Assembly: GCA_003552745.1 (NCBI GenBank)
Contig: PUOG01000060.1
Span: 1 to 22,691 of the forward strand
Source: Spirochaetaceae bacterium
Lineage (GTDB): Bacteria > Spirochaetota > Spirochaetia > DSM-27196 > SKKC01
DNA length: 22,691 bases
Direction of reading: 5' to 3'
A program made the translations under genes and the position numbers. Shown here piece after piece: positions 5,784-13,751 of this stretch (positions are counted from its first letter, which is position 1; the number at the start of each line of letters is the position of its first letter). The notes beneath the pieces are model-generated. The model did no database searches. It was not told the origin of the DNA and saw nothing but the letters and a program-made list of their open reading frames with translations.

Positions 5784-7021
5784 GCAACCGAAAGGAAGAA
5801 GATCGGCGGACGAGCCAGGCAGCGCCGGGGAGCGGAGCGGCATCGGCGAAAGCCGCCGCGAAGGGTCCGGTCCAGAGCGCCGCGCGAGGGTCGGCGCGGA
5901 GCGCCGCGGAAGCAGCGGCGGCGAATCATGCGCGGTCGCAGCCGGCCTCCGCCGGGCCGCCACTCCGGCAAACCGTCACCGGGCGGCCGACCGACGTATG
6001 GAACGACTCGTGCGCGATCTCCGAGCTCGAGTATGCGATCGGGAATGGGGCGGTCGGTGCGACGACGAATCCGGTCATCGTCGGGCAGGTGCTCGAGAAG
6101 GAGATGCATCTGTGGCGCGATCGCATCGGCGAGCTCATCGCCGATCCGGCCCTGCCGACCGAAGAGGATGTCGCGTGGCGGCTGATCGAAGAGATGGCGG
6201 TTCGCGGGGCGGAGAAGCTCCTTCCGGTCTTCGAGCGGGAAGGGCGGCGAAAGGGGCGTATCTCCATCCAGACGAGCGCGAAGCTCTACCGAGACAGCGC
6301 CCGGATGCTCGAGCAGGCGCTGCGCTTCGATACGCTCGCGCCGAACATGCAGGTGAAGCTGCCGGCGACCGCCGCGGGGGTCGCGGCGATCGAGGAGGCG
6401 ACCGCGCGCGGGGTGAACATCAACGCGACGGTCTGCTTCAGTGTGGGGCAGTCGATCGCCGTGGCCGAGGCGGTCGAGCGCGGGCTCGACCGACGGGCGG
6501 CAGCCGGCGAGGACATCTCGGGGATGAGCCCGGTCTGCACGATCATGGTAGGCCGCGTCGATGACTGGCTGAAGGTGGTCGCCGAGAAACAGGACATCAT
6601 CATCAATCCTGAATACCTCGAGTGGGCAGGCGTGGCGGTCATGAAGAACGCCTACCGGATATTCGGCGAGCGCGGCTATCGCACGCGGCTGCTTGCCGCC
6701 GCGTACCGCAATCACCTGCACTGGTCGCAGTTTATCGGGGGAGATGTGGTGCTCACGATTCCGTACAAGTGGCAGGTGCGCTTCAACGGATCGGATGTGC
6801 CGGTGCGCGATTACATCGACGACCCGCCGCCGGCTGGGTGCGTGGAGTCGCTTCGCGCGCACTTCGACGATTTCGTCGCCGCCTACGAACCGGACGGTAT
6901 GCAGCCGCACGAGTTCGAGCACTACGGCGCGACGGTGCGCACGCTTCGTTCGTTTATCGGCGGGTACAGCGATCTGCTCGCTACGATTCGCGACTTCATG
7001 CTGCCGAATCCCGATGTGTAG
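5780..7021 (+). CDS. Transaldolase-family Schiff-base aldolase with Ala-rich N-terminal extension
   Basis: A 413-residue TIM-barrel class I (trans)aldolase. The core begins near residue 70: Asp76 in WNDS, TTNP with Asn97, the Schiff-base lysine Lys193 in VKLPAT, Thr217 in NATVCFS, VGRVDDW with Arg259, and AYRN with Arg310. All can be matched to E. coli TalB from memory (Asp17, Asn35, Lys132, Thr156, Arg181, Arg228). Two key positions differ: the catalytic Glu96 of TalB is Gln164 here (ISIQTSAKL), and Phe178 is Met256. Gln at this position is known from fructose-6-phosphate aldolase (Gln59). Residues 1-68 are a low-complexity Ala/Ser/Gly/Arg extension, probably disordered. The start ATG overlaps the SDR stop (ATGA); a start inside the extension cannot be excluded. 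The mmsA-like gene follows after 10 bases. Known family activities are dihydroxyacetone transfer or retro-aldol cleavage of ketoses; here a keto sugar acid is the likely substrate, by context. Confidence 0.83.
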   Translation: MSNRKEEDRRTSQAAPGSGAASAKAAAKGPVQSAARGSARSAAEAAAANHARSQPASAGPPLRQTVTGRPTDVWNDSCAISELEYAIGNGAVGATTNPVIVGQVLEKEMHLWRDRIGELIADPALPTEEDVAWRLIEEMAVRGAEKLLPVFEREGRRKGRISIQTSAKLYRDSARMLEQALRFDTLAPNMQVKLPATAAGVAAIEEATARGVNINATVCFSVGQSIAVAEAVERGLDRRAAAGEDISGMSPVCTIMVGRVDDWLKVVAEKQDIIINPEYLEWAGVAVMKNAYRIFGERGYRTRLLAAAYRNHLHWSQFIGGDVVLTIPYKWQVRFNGSDVPVRDYIDDPPPAGCVESLRAHFDDFVAAYEPDGMQPHEFEHYGATVRTLRSFIGGYSDLLATIRDFMLPNPDV

Positions 7022-7031
7022 GAGGATGATG

Positions 7032-8507
7032 ATGGATAGCGCGCGGGTACTGAACTACATAAATAACGAGTGGACCGATGCGGGGGCCGACGAGACGGGG
7101 CCGGTGGTGAACCCGGCGACCGGCGAGGCGATCGCCGAGGTGGTGTTGACGGCGCCGGACGGCGTGGGCCGCGCGGTGGAGGCCGGCGAGCGGGCGTTCG
7201 CCGAGTGGCGCGAGACGCCGGTGGTCGAGCGGGTGCAGCCGCTCTACCGGCTGAAGATGCTTCTCGAGGAGCATCTCGATGAGATCGCCGCGACCATTAC
7301 AGACGAGTGCGGCAAGACGCTCGCCGAATCGGCCGGGGAGGTGCGCCGCGGGATCGAGAACGTCGAGGTCGCCTGCGGGATGCCGACGCTCATCCAGGGC
7401 TACTCCAACGAAGACATCGCGCGCGGGATCGACGAGCAGATGATCCGGCAGCCGCTCGGCGTGGTGACCGCGATCACGCCGTTCAACTTCCCGGCGATGA
7501 TTCCGCTCTGGTTTCTCCCGTACGCGGTGGCCACCGGCAACTGCTTTATCCTCAAGCCGAGCGAACGCGTACCGATGACCGCGGTGAAGCTCTTCGAGCT
7601 AATCGAACAGGCAGGCTTCCCGAAGGGGGTGGTCCAGCTGGTGAACGGGGCGGCGCAAACCGTAGATGCGCTGCTCGACCATCCGGGGATTCGCGCGGTG
7701 AGCTTTGTCGGCAGTACGCCGGTGGCGCGGTACATCTACGGCAGGGCGACCGCCAACGGCAAACGCGCGCAGTGCCAGGGCGGGGCGAAGAATCCGGTGA
7801 TCATCATGCCGGATGCCGATCAGGAAACCACTACGCGAATCATGGCCGACAGCGCCTTCGGGTGCGCGGGCCAGCGCTGTCTGGCCGCGAGTGTGGCGGT
7901 CATCGTCGGCGAGGCGCGGGGGCGGTTCGCCGAGTCGATCGGCGAGGCGGCCGCCGGCCGGCGGGTCGGCTACGGGCGGGAAGACGGCGTGGAGATGGGC
8001 CCGGTGATCTCGCCGGAGAGCAGGGCGAGGATCGAGCAGCTGGTCGCAGCCGGCGAGGGGGAAGGAGCGAAGCTTATCGCCGACGGCCGCGGCCGGGCGG
8101 TGTCCGGCTACGAAGACGGCAACTGGGTCTTCCCCACGGTGCTCGATCGTGTGCCGCCGGAGGGGGAGATCGCGAAAACCGAGATATTCGGCCCGGTCTT
8201 GAGTCTGATGCACGCGGAGACGCTCGAGGAGGCGATCGGCCTCGTGAACGCTCGAACCTACGGCAACATGGCGTGCATCTTTACATCGAGCGGCGCCTCC
8301 GCGCGCAAGTTCCGCCACGAGGCGGACGCCGGAAATGTCGGAATCAACGTGGCGGTTGCCGCTCCGATGGCGTTCTTCCCGTTCAGCGGCTGGAACGAGA
8401 GCTTCTTCGGCGACCTGCACGCACAGGGACGCCACGGGGTGGAGTTCTACACGCAGACGAAGGTAGTCGTCGAGCGCTGGCCGCGGGAGTGGTCGCGGAA
8501 ATTCTGA
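7032..8507 (+). CDS. mmsA: CoA-acylating (methyl)malonate-semialdehyde dehydrogenase, MmsA/IolA type
   Basis: A 491-residue aldehyde dehydrogenase whose whole length fits MmsA/IolA, enzymes that convert malonate or methylmalonate semialdehyde to acetyl- or propionyl-CoA with NAD and loss of CO2. Visible landmarks are TPFNFPAMIPLW (149-160), FVGSTPVARYIY (225-236) and GGAKNP (250-255), which replaces the ELGGK general-base motif of ordinary aldehyde dehydrogenases and is characteristic of the CoA-acylating group. The nucleophile Cys283 lies in FGCAGQRC, and the C-terminal block GWNESFFGDLHAQG...FYTQTK also fits. Three consecutive ATGs occur at 7026, 7029 and 7032; AGGAGG at 7020-7025 favours 7032. 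It is the last gene of the SDR-transaldolase-MmsA operon. Its presence implies that the pathway produces a three-carbon semialdehyde acid. The family assignment is secure; the exact semialdehyde is inferred. Confidence 0.9.
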   Translation: MDSARVLNYINNEWTDAGADETGPVVNPATGEAIAEVVLTAPDGVGRAVEAGERAFAEWRETPVVERVQPLYRLKMLLEEHLDEIAATITDECGKTLAESAGEVRRGIENVEVACGMPTLIQGYSNEDIARGIDEQMIRQPLGVVTAITPFNFPAMIPLWFLPYAVATGNCFILKPSERVPMTAVKLFELIEQAGFPKGVVQLVNGAAQTVDALLDHPGIRAVSFVGSTPVARYIYGRATANGKRAQCQGGAKNPVIIMPDADQETTTRIMADSAFGCAGQRCLAASVAVIVGEARGRFAESIGEAAAGRRVGYGREDGVEMGPVISPESRARIEQLVAAGEGEGAKLIADGRGRAVSGYEDGNWVFPTVLDRVPPEGEIAKTEIFGPVLSLMHAETLEEAIGLVNARTYGNMACIFTSSGASARKFRHEADAGNVGINVAVAAPMAFFPFSGWNESFFGDLHAQGRHGVEFYTQTKVVVERWPREWSRKF

Positions 8508-8511
8508 GGGC

Positions 8512-8562
8512 GGGCGCGTCGAGCCCTCGCAGAACTCCCGATTGCGGGCTCATCGAGCGCCC
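8512..8562. terminator. Imperfect long hairpin between convergent genes
   Basis: GGGCGC (8512-8517) pairs with GCGCCC (8557-8562), and inside it TCGA and GAGCCC pair with TCGA and GGGCTC, with a few bulged bases. The apical loop is about 20 bases. It sits in the 79-base gap between the converging mmsA-like and GH127 genes, where a bidirectional terminator is expected. No U-run follows on either side, so intrinsic termination is uncertain. Confidence 0.45.
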
Positions 8563-8586
8563 CCGGGGCTCTTGGCGACGTGCCTC

Positions 8587-10560
8587 CTACCGCGGCGCCG
8601 AAACCCAGACGGTCATTTCCCCCGGATCACGATTCGCCCATGCGTAGTAGGGAATGAAGGTCAGAGTCGTCTCCTCCAGGCTCGGGGAGAACGACTCCTG
8701 CCGGTAGAGTGGCGCTGAAGAGCTCTGCGCGGCGGATGTCCGCGTACCACGCGCTTCGACTACCGTGACTCCACCGAGCAGTTGTTTTCGGTGCTCGACG
8801 CGAAAGGCGGGGTCTTCGGCCAGTGCGATCGTGTGGAGGTCCTTACCGTTGTCGACTTCTTCCAGACAGTAGACGATCGGTCCGCGCTGGAGCGCAACCC
8901 GCCCGAAGTCGGCCTTGACTTTCGGGTCGGCGGAGACGACTTCGACCGGCATGGGAAGATCGAGTACGACTTCATCGCCGGCGTTCCAGACGCGTTCGAG
9001 ACGGGCGTATCCTTTCTCACTGATCGAATCTATCGGTATCTCGTCGCCGTTCACCCGCAACGAAGGGGTACGACACCATGCCGGCACTCGCAGCGCAAGC
9101 GAAACGGCGCCTGCCGGTGCATCCGTGACGCGAATGGAGATGGCTCCGTCCCACGGGTAGTTTCCCGACTGCTCCAACTCGAACGTCCCCGACGAAAGCG
9201 GAGCGCTCACCACACCGTTGCAGTACAGGTCGACATAGAGCGTATCGCCGGCCGCGCGGGAGACATAGGTGCCGAGCGAGGCCAGCAGGCGTGCAACGTT
9301 CGGAGGGCAGCACGCGCATCCGTACCAACTCTGCCGCCGGTATTTCACGTGGCGGTACGTCCCGTTGGTATCGCAAACTGCCGGGACCACTTCGAGCGGG
9401 TTCACGTAGAAATAGCGCGTTCCGTCGAGACTGAGCCCGGAGAGGATTCCGTTGAACAGCGCTCGCTCGGCGACGTCGGCGTATCTTGCTTCGTTATCGA
9501 GTCGAGCCATTCGGTTCGCGAAGATGAACAGTCCGATCGCCGCGCACGTCTCCGCGTACGCGGTATCGTTCGGCAGGTCGTAGTCGGTCGTGAAACGCTC
9601 TCCGTGGCGTGAAGAGCCGATTCCGCCGGTGACGTACATCCGGCGCTCGGTCGTGCTCGTCCAGAGAGCGCGACACGCATCGGCGAGCTCCCGATCGCCG
9701 TTCTCGAGTGCGATGTCCGCCATCGCTATGTACTGATACATCGCGCGAACCGAGTGGCCGACCGCATCGCGCTGCTCCCGCACCGGCAGGTGCGCCTGAT
9801 GATATTCGTGGTCGCGGTCGAAGCCCCAGACCGGGTAGAAGCGCTCCGACTGAGCTTCAACATCAAAATAGACCGGCTTCCGTCCTCGTTCGTCGATGAA
9901 GAACGTGGCGAGATCGAAGAATCGTTTCTCGTTCGTCAGTCGATAGAGCTTCATCAGAGCCAGCTCAATCTCCTGATGGCCCGGATACCCTCGTTTCTTT
10001 CCCGTTTCGGTTCCGAAGACGCTGCCGATGTGATCGGCCAGCCTGCTCACGACGTCGAGCAGAGTCCGGTCCCCGGTGCCTTCGTACACGGCGACCGCCG
10101 CCTCCATCATGTGACCTGCGCAATACAGTTCGTGTGCCTCGCGCAGATTGCTCCACTTGTGATCGGGTGCCTTCACGGTGAAGAAGGTATCGAGATAGCC
10201 GTCCGGCTGCTGCGCTGAAGCGACAACCTCCACCGCCGAGCGAACCCACTCTTCCAGCTTCTCTCGCACCTCTTTCGGGAACGACGGATCACGTTGCGCG
10301 TTCGCAAGCGAATGACCTGCCGCTTCGAGCCACTTCGCGAGATCGCTGTCCTGGAACGCCATTCCGTTGAACTCGCCGGTACTCTTACCGGCGGCTATGC
10401 GGAAGTTCTCAACGCTATGGCTGTCCGGGGCATCGTCGATCTCATCGTTCAATGCTCGCCACTGGTACGGAAGTATTTCCCGGTACGTAAGGTCCTGATA
10501 CGCCCGGAAGAAACCGGACTTGATCGTCGTTGAAACCGGAACGAATCTGTTCACATTCAC
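8587..10560 (-). CDS. GH127 beta-L-arabinofuranosidase
   Basis: A 657-residue glycoside hydrolase of family 127, which removes terminal beta-L-arabinofuranosyl residues with a zinc-bound cysteine as nucleophile. The key residues of the Bifidobacterium HypBA1 type are all present at nearly the same numbers: acid/base Glu321 in SSRHGERF, zinc ligands Glu337 and Cys339 in YAETCAA, and Cys417-Cys418 in YGCACCPPNV, of which the first is the expected nucleophile. The helical (alpha/alpha)6 barrel spans roughly the first 430 residues, followed by beta-rich C-terminal domains. There is no signal peptide, so it acts in the cytoplasm on imported oligosaccharides. GTG 10560 is the chosen start because AAGGAG lies 7 bases upstream. 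It begins only 14 bases after the exported coiled-coil gene and so looks like the last gene of the ABC-2 operon, which is an unexpected partner. Confidence 0.92.
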   Translation of the reverse strand: MNVNRFVPVSTTIKSGFFRAYQDLTYREILPYQWRALNDEIDDAPDSHSVENFRIAAGKSTGEFNGMAFQDSDLAKWLEAAGHSLANAQRDPSFPKEVREKLEEWVRSAVEVVASAQQPDGYLDTFFTVKAPDHKWSNLREAHELYCAGHMMEAAVAVYEGTGDRTLLDVVSRLADHIGSVFGTETGKKRGYPGHQEIELALMKLYRLTNEKRFFDLATFFIDERGRKPVYFDVEAQSERFYPVWGFDRDHEYHQAHLPVREQRDAVGHSVRAMYQYIAMADIALENGDRELADACRALWTSTTERRMYVTGGIGSSRHGERFTTDYDLPNDTAYAETCAAIGLFIFANRMARLDNEARYADVAERALFNGILSGLSLDGTRYFYVNPLEVVPAVCDTNGTYRHVKYRRQSWYGCACCPPNVARLLASLGTYVSRAAGDTLYVDLYCNGVVSAPLSSGTFELEQSGNYPWDGAISIRVTDAPAGAVSLALRVPAWCRTPSLRVNGDEIPIDSISEKGYARLERVWNAGDEVVLDLPMPVEVVSADPKVKADFGRVALQRGPIVYCLEEVDNGKDLHTIALAEDPAFRVEHRKQLLGGVTVVEARGTRTSAAQSSSAPLYRQESFSPSLEETTLTFIPYYAWANRDPGEMTVWVSAPR

Positions 10561-10574
10561 TGTGATTCTCCTTG

Positions 10575-11930
10575 TTAGCTCGTGTACACACGTGATCGCC
10601 GAAAGAGTACGATCGCCATCGCCGGAAGCGGCAGTAATGCGACGGCGATCGGAATGACTCCTCCGGCACCGTCGCGGACCACGCGAATCTGTCGCCGGCC
10701 GCCCTCGACCGGGGACCCGTCGGCGTCACGGACTGTGACCCGCACGACGCGATCGGACCCGCTCAATGGAACTCGGGAGGCGACGATACTCGGAGGACGA
10801 CCTGCATGTGCACCGTCCGGCTCGTACGTGACGATCCGATAGCCGAGAGCCCTGCCCTCCAGCTGCTGCACGAAGTACGGTGCCTCTGCCACGGTTGTCG
10901 TCTCACCACTGTCGCGGGTCACTTCGATCGTTGCCTGCGGGAGCTGTCCGGTGCGGACCCAACGTCTCAGGTTCGGATTGCCGCGCGCGTCGTTTCGGAG
11001 CGTCTTTTCATAATAGAGATCGTTGTACTCATACTGCCGGTACGGACGCAGGTACAGGTCCGCGCTTCCGTCGACGTAGAAGACCGAAGAAGGCGTGCTC
11101 GACTCGACCGAACGCGTCCACCGGTCTTCGGGGATCACCTCCATACCGACGCTGCCGGTGCGAGACGAATCGAACACCACGAGCCTCCGTTCCGATCCCT
11201 CCATCACGTATCCGTCCGGAGTAACGAGCGCAAGCTCGTACTCACCGACCGGAAGATTTACGACGAATGCTTCGCTCACCGGAGTGGGTGGCGTGACAAA
11301 ATCCGTCTCGAAAACCGGTTCCTCCGGCGGATCGAGTGCCCGGATCTCATCGAGCAGTTCGGAGACATCCTCTCCCTCGGAGCGCAGCCGCGTAATCGCG
11401 GTGGTAAGCTGATTCATTCTGCTCCGATACTCGGCCTGTTCGTCCTGAAAGCGCGTCAACCGGTTCCGATATTCGGCGATGCTCGCCTCGTATCTGTCCC
11501 ACACCTCCTGAGCTTCCACCCCCTGTGCGACAACCCACCGTGATTGATACGTACCGCGCGCGTTGTAGTAGGAGTATCGAGACATCTCGAGCTCCGTCTC
11601 TCGACCGCCCGGGCCGCGAACGCGCAGCACACCGTCTAGTGCGATATCGAGAGTCTCGGTGTCGGTACGCCAGCGTCGTGTGATCGGCCAGTAGTAGACG
11701 AGCGTCTTTCGGACCGACAGAAGGTTATCGACATCCGCGATAAGATAGATTGAGTCGGATTCCTCACGAGCGAAAGTGCGCGAGTAGTCCCTTCCGTTGA
11801 AGGCGATGATCGAATAGACGAGGTTCTCCTGCCGGTCGCGCTCCTGCGAGTTTGCCGGCACGGCGGCAACGATCATCAGTGTGAGTGTTGCCGCCACGAT
11901 CTGGAACACGACATTGAGCACACGTTTCAT
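10575..11930 (-). CDS. Exported, membrane-anchored coiled-coil protein of the ABC-2 operon (unknown function)
   Basis: A 451-residue protein that I do not recognise as a named family. The N-terminus (1-29) is a signal peptide or anchor ending PANSQ. Residues about 30-135 look beta-rich. About 139-198 form a charged helical segment with coiled-coil character (VWDRYEASIAEYRNRLTRFQ..., later LRSEGEDVSELLDEI). A beta-rich domain follows, and a single C-terminal membrane helix at about 422-443 ends in the basic RRSRVYTS. Most of the chain should therefore lie outside the cytoplasmic membrane. Its ATG (11930) overlaps the stop of the ABC-2 permease by four bases (ATGA), so it is probably a dedicated partner of that transporter, perhaps an accessory or sensor subunit. 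A longer open frame upstream to 12089 lies inside the permease gene and is rejected. Confidence 0.75.
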   Translation of the reverse strand: MKRVLNVVFQIVAATLTLMIVAAVPANSQERDRQENLVYSIIAFNGRDYSRTFAREESDSIYLIADVDNLLSVRKTLVYYWPITRRWRTDTETLDIALDGVLRVRGPGGRETELEMSRYSYYNARGTYQSRWVVAQGVEAQEVWDRYEASIAEYRNRLTRFQDEQAEYRSRMNQLTTAITRLRSEGEDVSELLDEIRALDPPEEPVFETDFVTPPTPVSEAFVVNLPVGEYELALVTPDGYVMEGSERRLVVFDSSRTGSVGMEVIPEDRWTRSVESSTPSSVFYVDGSADLYLRPYRQYEYNDLYYEKTLRNDARGNPNLRRWVRTGQLPQATIEVTRDSGETTTVAEAPYFVQQLEGRALGYRIVTYEPDGAHAGRPPSIVASRVPLSGSDRVVRVTVRDADGSPVEGGRRQIRVVRDGAGGVIPIAVALLPLPAMAIVLFRRSRVYTS

Positions 11931-12799
11931 GACGGTCGAACTCCTCTGGTCCGGATCGTGAAGTGGGCGGCGGCCAGGACGATAACCGCCAGGGCGAGCT
12001 GGGCGAGAAGTGAACCGACAAATCCGACCGTGTTGCCGACCTCGCCTGATTCGATCGCGAGGGTCCAATAGAAGAGAGGCGAAACCCACTGCACGATCGC
12101 TGATAGCGCCGTGCTGAGCGTCCGAACGTAACCTGTGACGACGGTGAACGAACCGAGAACGATCCCACCGAATAGAAGCATTATTCCGAGGAACACTCCG
12201 ATTGCGGACGCCGAGTTGTCGGTGAGAGTTGATGCAAACACTCCGTAGGCGAATACCGAGAATGCGAGAACCGGAATCGCGACGAGCGCGGTCAGAAACG
12301 CCGGACCGAGAACGAGATTGTATAATGCGGCGGTCAGTCCGAAGAACGCAACGAGAACAACGAGGTAGCCGGTGATCAGCACGACGTCCTTACAGAATGC
12401 CGCAAGAATGCTTGACGTTCCGTCGGCCGGCCCATAAGCGATGAGTTCCATCGCTCCGATCTTCCGTTCCAGTCCGATTCTGAAGACCGAGCCGATAGCC
12501 AGAAAGAGCAGGACCGGAGCGGACGCCGCGTAGAGGGCGAGAAGGTAGGGCCCTTCGGCAAAAATCCTGTCGACCATCGTTACGCCAAAGGCCCCGGCTA
12601 AGCTGCGGGCGATGAGATCGTACATCGGGCTGGACTCGAAGTTGAGTCCACTCGAATCGACGGCGCGAACAAATCCGACGATCAACGCAGCTGCCAGGAT
12701 CAATCCGACGGTCATGGCCAGATACAAGCCCGGTCCGATTACCGTCTCCTGGATTCTGCGACGGGCGAGTATCCTCGTGGCATGCATTCGTTCACTCAT
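11927..12799 (-). CDS. ABC-2 type transporter permease
   Basis: A 290-residue polytopic membrane protein with about six hydrophobic segments: 21-45, around 85-107, then a dense hydrophobic block with four more helices to the C-terminus. Such proteins form the membrane part of ABC-2 exporters, extruding polysaccharides, lipids, peptides or drugs, or helping gliding and envelope functions. ATG 12799 is preferred: it overlaps the stop of the ATPase gene by eight bases, which fits translational coupling. The open frame continues to 12841 inside the ATPase gene without a better start. There is an intracellular segment with FRIGLERKIGAMELIAYGPADG that resembles the coupling-helix region of GldF/NosY-like permeases. 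The substrate cannot be deduced. Confidence 0.82.
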   Translation of the reverse strand: MSERMHATRILARRRIQETVIGPGLYLAMTVGLILAAALIVGFVRAVDSSGLNFESSPMYDLIARSLAGAFGVTMVDRIFAEGPYLLALYAASAPVLLFLAIGSVFRIGLERKIGAMELIAYGPADGTSSILAAFCKDVVLITGYLVVLVAFFGLTAALYNLVLGPAFLTALVAIPVLAFSVFAYGVFASTLTDNSASAIGVFLGIMLLFGGIVLGSFTVVTGYVRTLSTALSAIVQWVSPLFYWTLAIESGEVGNTVGFVGSLLAQLALAVIVLAAAHFTIRTRGVRPS

Positions 12800-13751
12800 C
12801 GCGGTCTCCGGCAATATCGGCAAGCTTGGCGACATTGTCACGGGTTATGGTGACAAATGCATCCTCGAGCGAGAAGCTCTTCTCCTGCAGCGAAAGAAAT
12901 GCGGTATCCTGCTCCGCAAGACTCTTGAGCAGACGCTTTCGATGGTCTCCCGATTTAGGCACGGTTACGATCAATCGTGTCTCGTCCTGGACCACAGACA
13001 GCACAAATGGCAGGGAGCGCAGGTGTTCGACAAGCGTGTCTGATGCCTCTTCGAGTTCGACGATCAGGTCCCGATCCCTGGTCAGCGAACCCAGAAGCGT
13101 TTTCATCGCGTCCTGCGCCATGAGTCGTCCCTGGTAGATAATACCGACTCTATGGCAGACCTTCTCCATCTCCGAAAGAATATGCGACGAAATGAAGATC
13201 GTTCTCCCCTCACGGTTCTCCTCGAGGATCAGATCGCGAATCTGTTTCACTCCGAACGGATCTAGTCCCGAGATCGGTTCGTCGAGAAAGAGAATGTCCG
13301 GGTCGTGCAGCAACGCACGGACGAACGAGAGCTTCTGGAGCATGCCGTGTGAGAACTCGGCGAAGCGTTTGTGGGCGACCGGCAGAAGACCGACTTGGTC
13401 GAGTAAACGCTCGATTCGTGTGCCGGCATTCTGAACCGAGAACAAGTCGGCGAACGTCTGCAGGTACTCGGTGGCCGTCATCCAGCTCCACATACCGATA
13501 GGATGCTTCTCCGGAACGACGCCGATTCTCTTCCGCAGATCGAGCCGGTCCGGCGACGATCTCTCCCCGAAGAGGGACATCTCTCCGGCCGTCGGGCGCA
13601 CGACCCCTAACAGCATCTTGATGGTCGACGTCTTTCCGGCGCCGTTCGGTCCGAGGAACCCGTAGATTTCTCCCGGCTGGATATCAAGGTCGATACCGTC
13701 GACGGCGGTGAATCGACCATACCGCTTGGTGAGCTTTTCGGTTCGAATCAT
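12792..13751 (-). CDS. ABC-2 type transporter ATP-binding protein
   Basis: A 319-residue ATPase that powers the neighbouring ABC-2 permease. Walker A is GPNGAGKT at 34-41, the Q-loop region reads GVVPEKHPIG (Glu in place of Gln, common in this subfamily), the signature is a degenerate FSHGMLQK at 133-140, Walker B is ILFLDEP at 153-159 and the switch histidine is in SSH (His190). About 100 residues beyond the nucleotide-binding core form a C-terminal domain usual in NosF/CcmA-like exporter ATPases. ATG 13751 shares its A with the stop of the upstream gene (TGATG), so the two are coupled. An upstream extension of the frame to 13940 lies inside the preceding gene. Confidence 0.9.
   Translation of the reverse strand: MIRTEKLTKRYGRFTAVDGIDLDIQPGEIYGFLGPNGAGKTSTIKMLLGVVRPTAGEMSLFGERSSPDRLDLRKRIGVVPEKHPIGMWSWMTATEYLQTFADLFSVQNAGTRIERLLDQVGLLPVAHKRFAEFSHGMLQKLSFVRALLHDPDILFLDEPISGLDPFGVKQIRDLILEENREGRTIFISSHILSEMEKVCHRVGIIYQGRLMAQDAMKTLLGSLTRDRDLIVELEEASDTLVEHLRSLPFVLSVVQDETRLIVTVPKSGDHRKRLLKSLAEQDTAFLSLQEKSFSLEDAFVTITRDNVAKLADIAGDRDE

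Noticed and set aside
4872..5963. 363-codon open frame antisense to the SDR gene
   Set aside because: Low-complexity Arg/Pro/Ala-rich translation caused by high GC; it would cover the verified SDR and the start of the transaldolase gene.
5534..6922. 462-codon open frame antisense to the transaldolase-family gene
   Set aside because: It has no family features and is very rich in Arg, His and Pro. It mirrors the GC-rich third positions of the real plus-strand gene, as expected for a shadow frame.
7307..8647. 446-codon plus-strand frame overlapping the mmsA-like gene
   Set aside because: The Arg/Gly-rich translation has no domain pattern; the overlapping frame is a textbook MmsA over its whole length.
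13509..13515. Glu instead of Gln in the Q-loop of the ABC-2 ATPase
   Set aside because: Many ABC-2 exporter ATPases have a PE in this place; with intact Walker A, Walker B and the switch histidine the protein is probably active.
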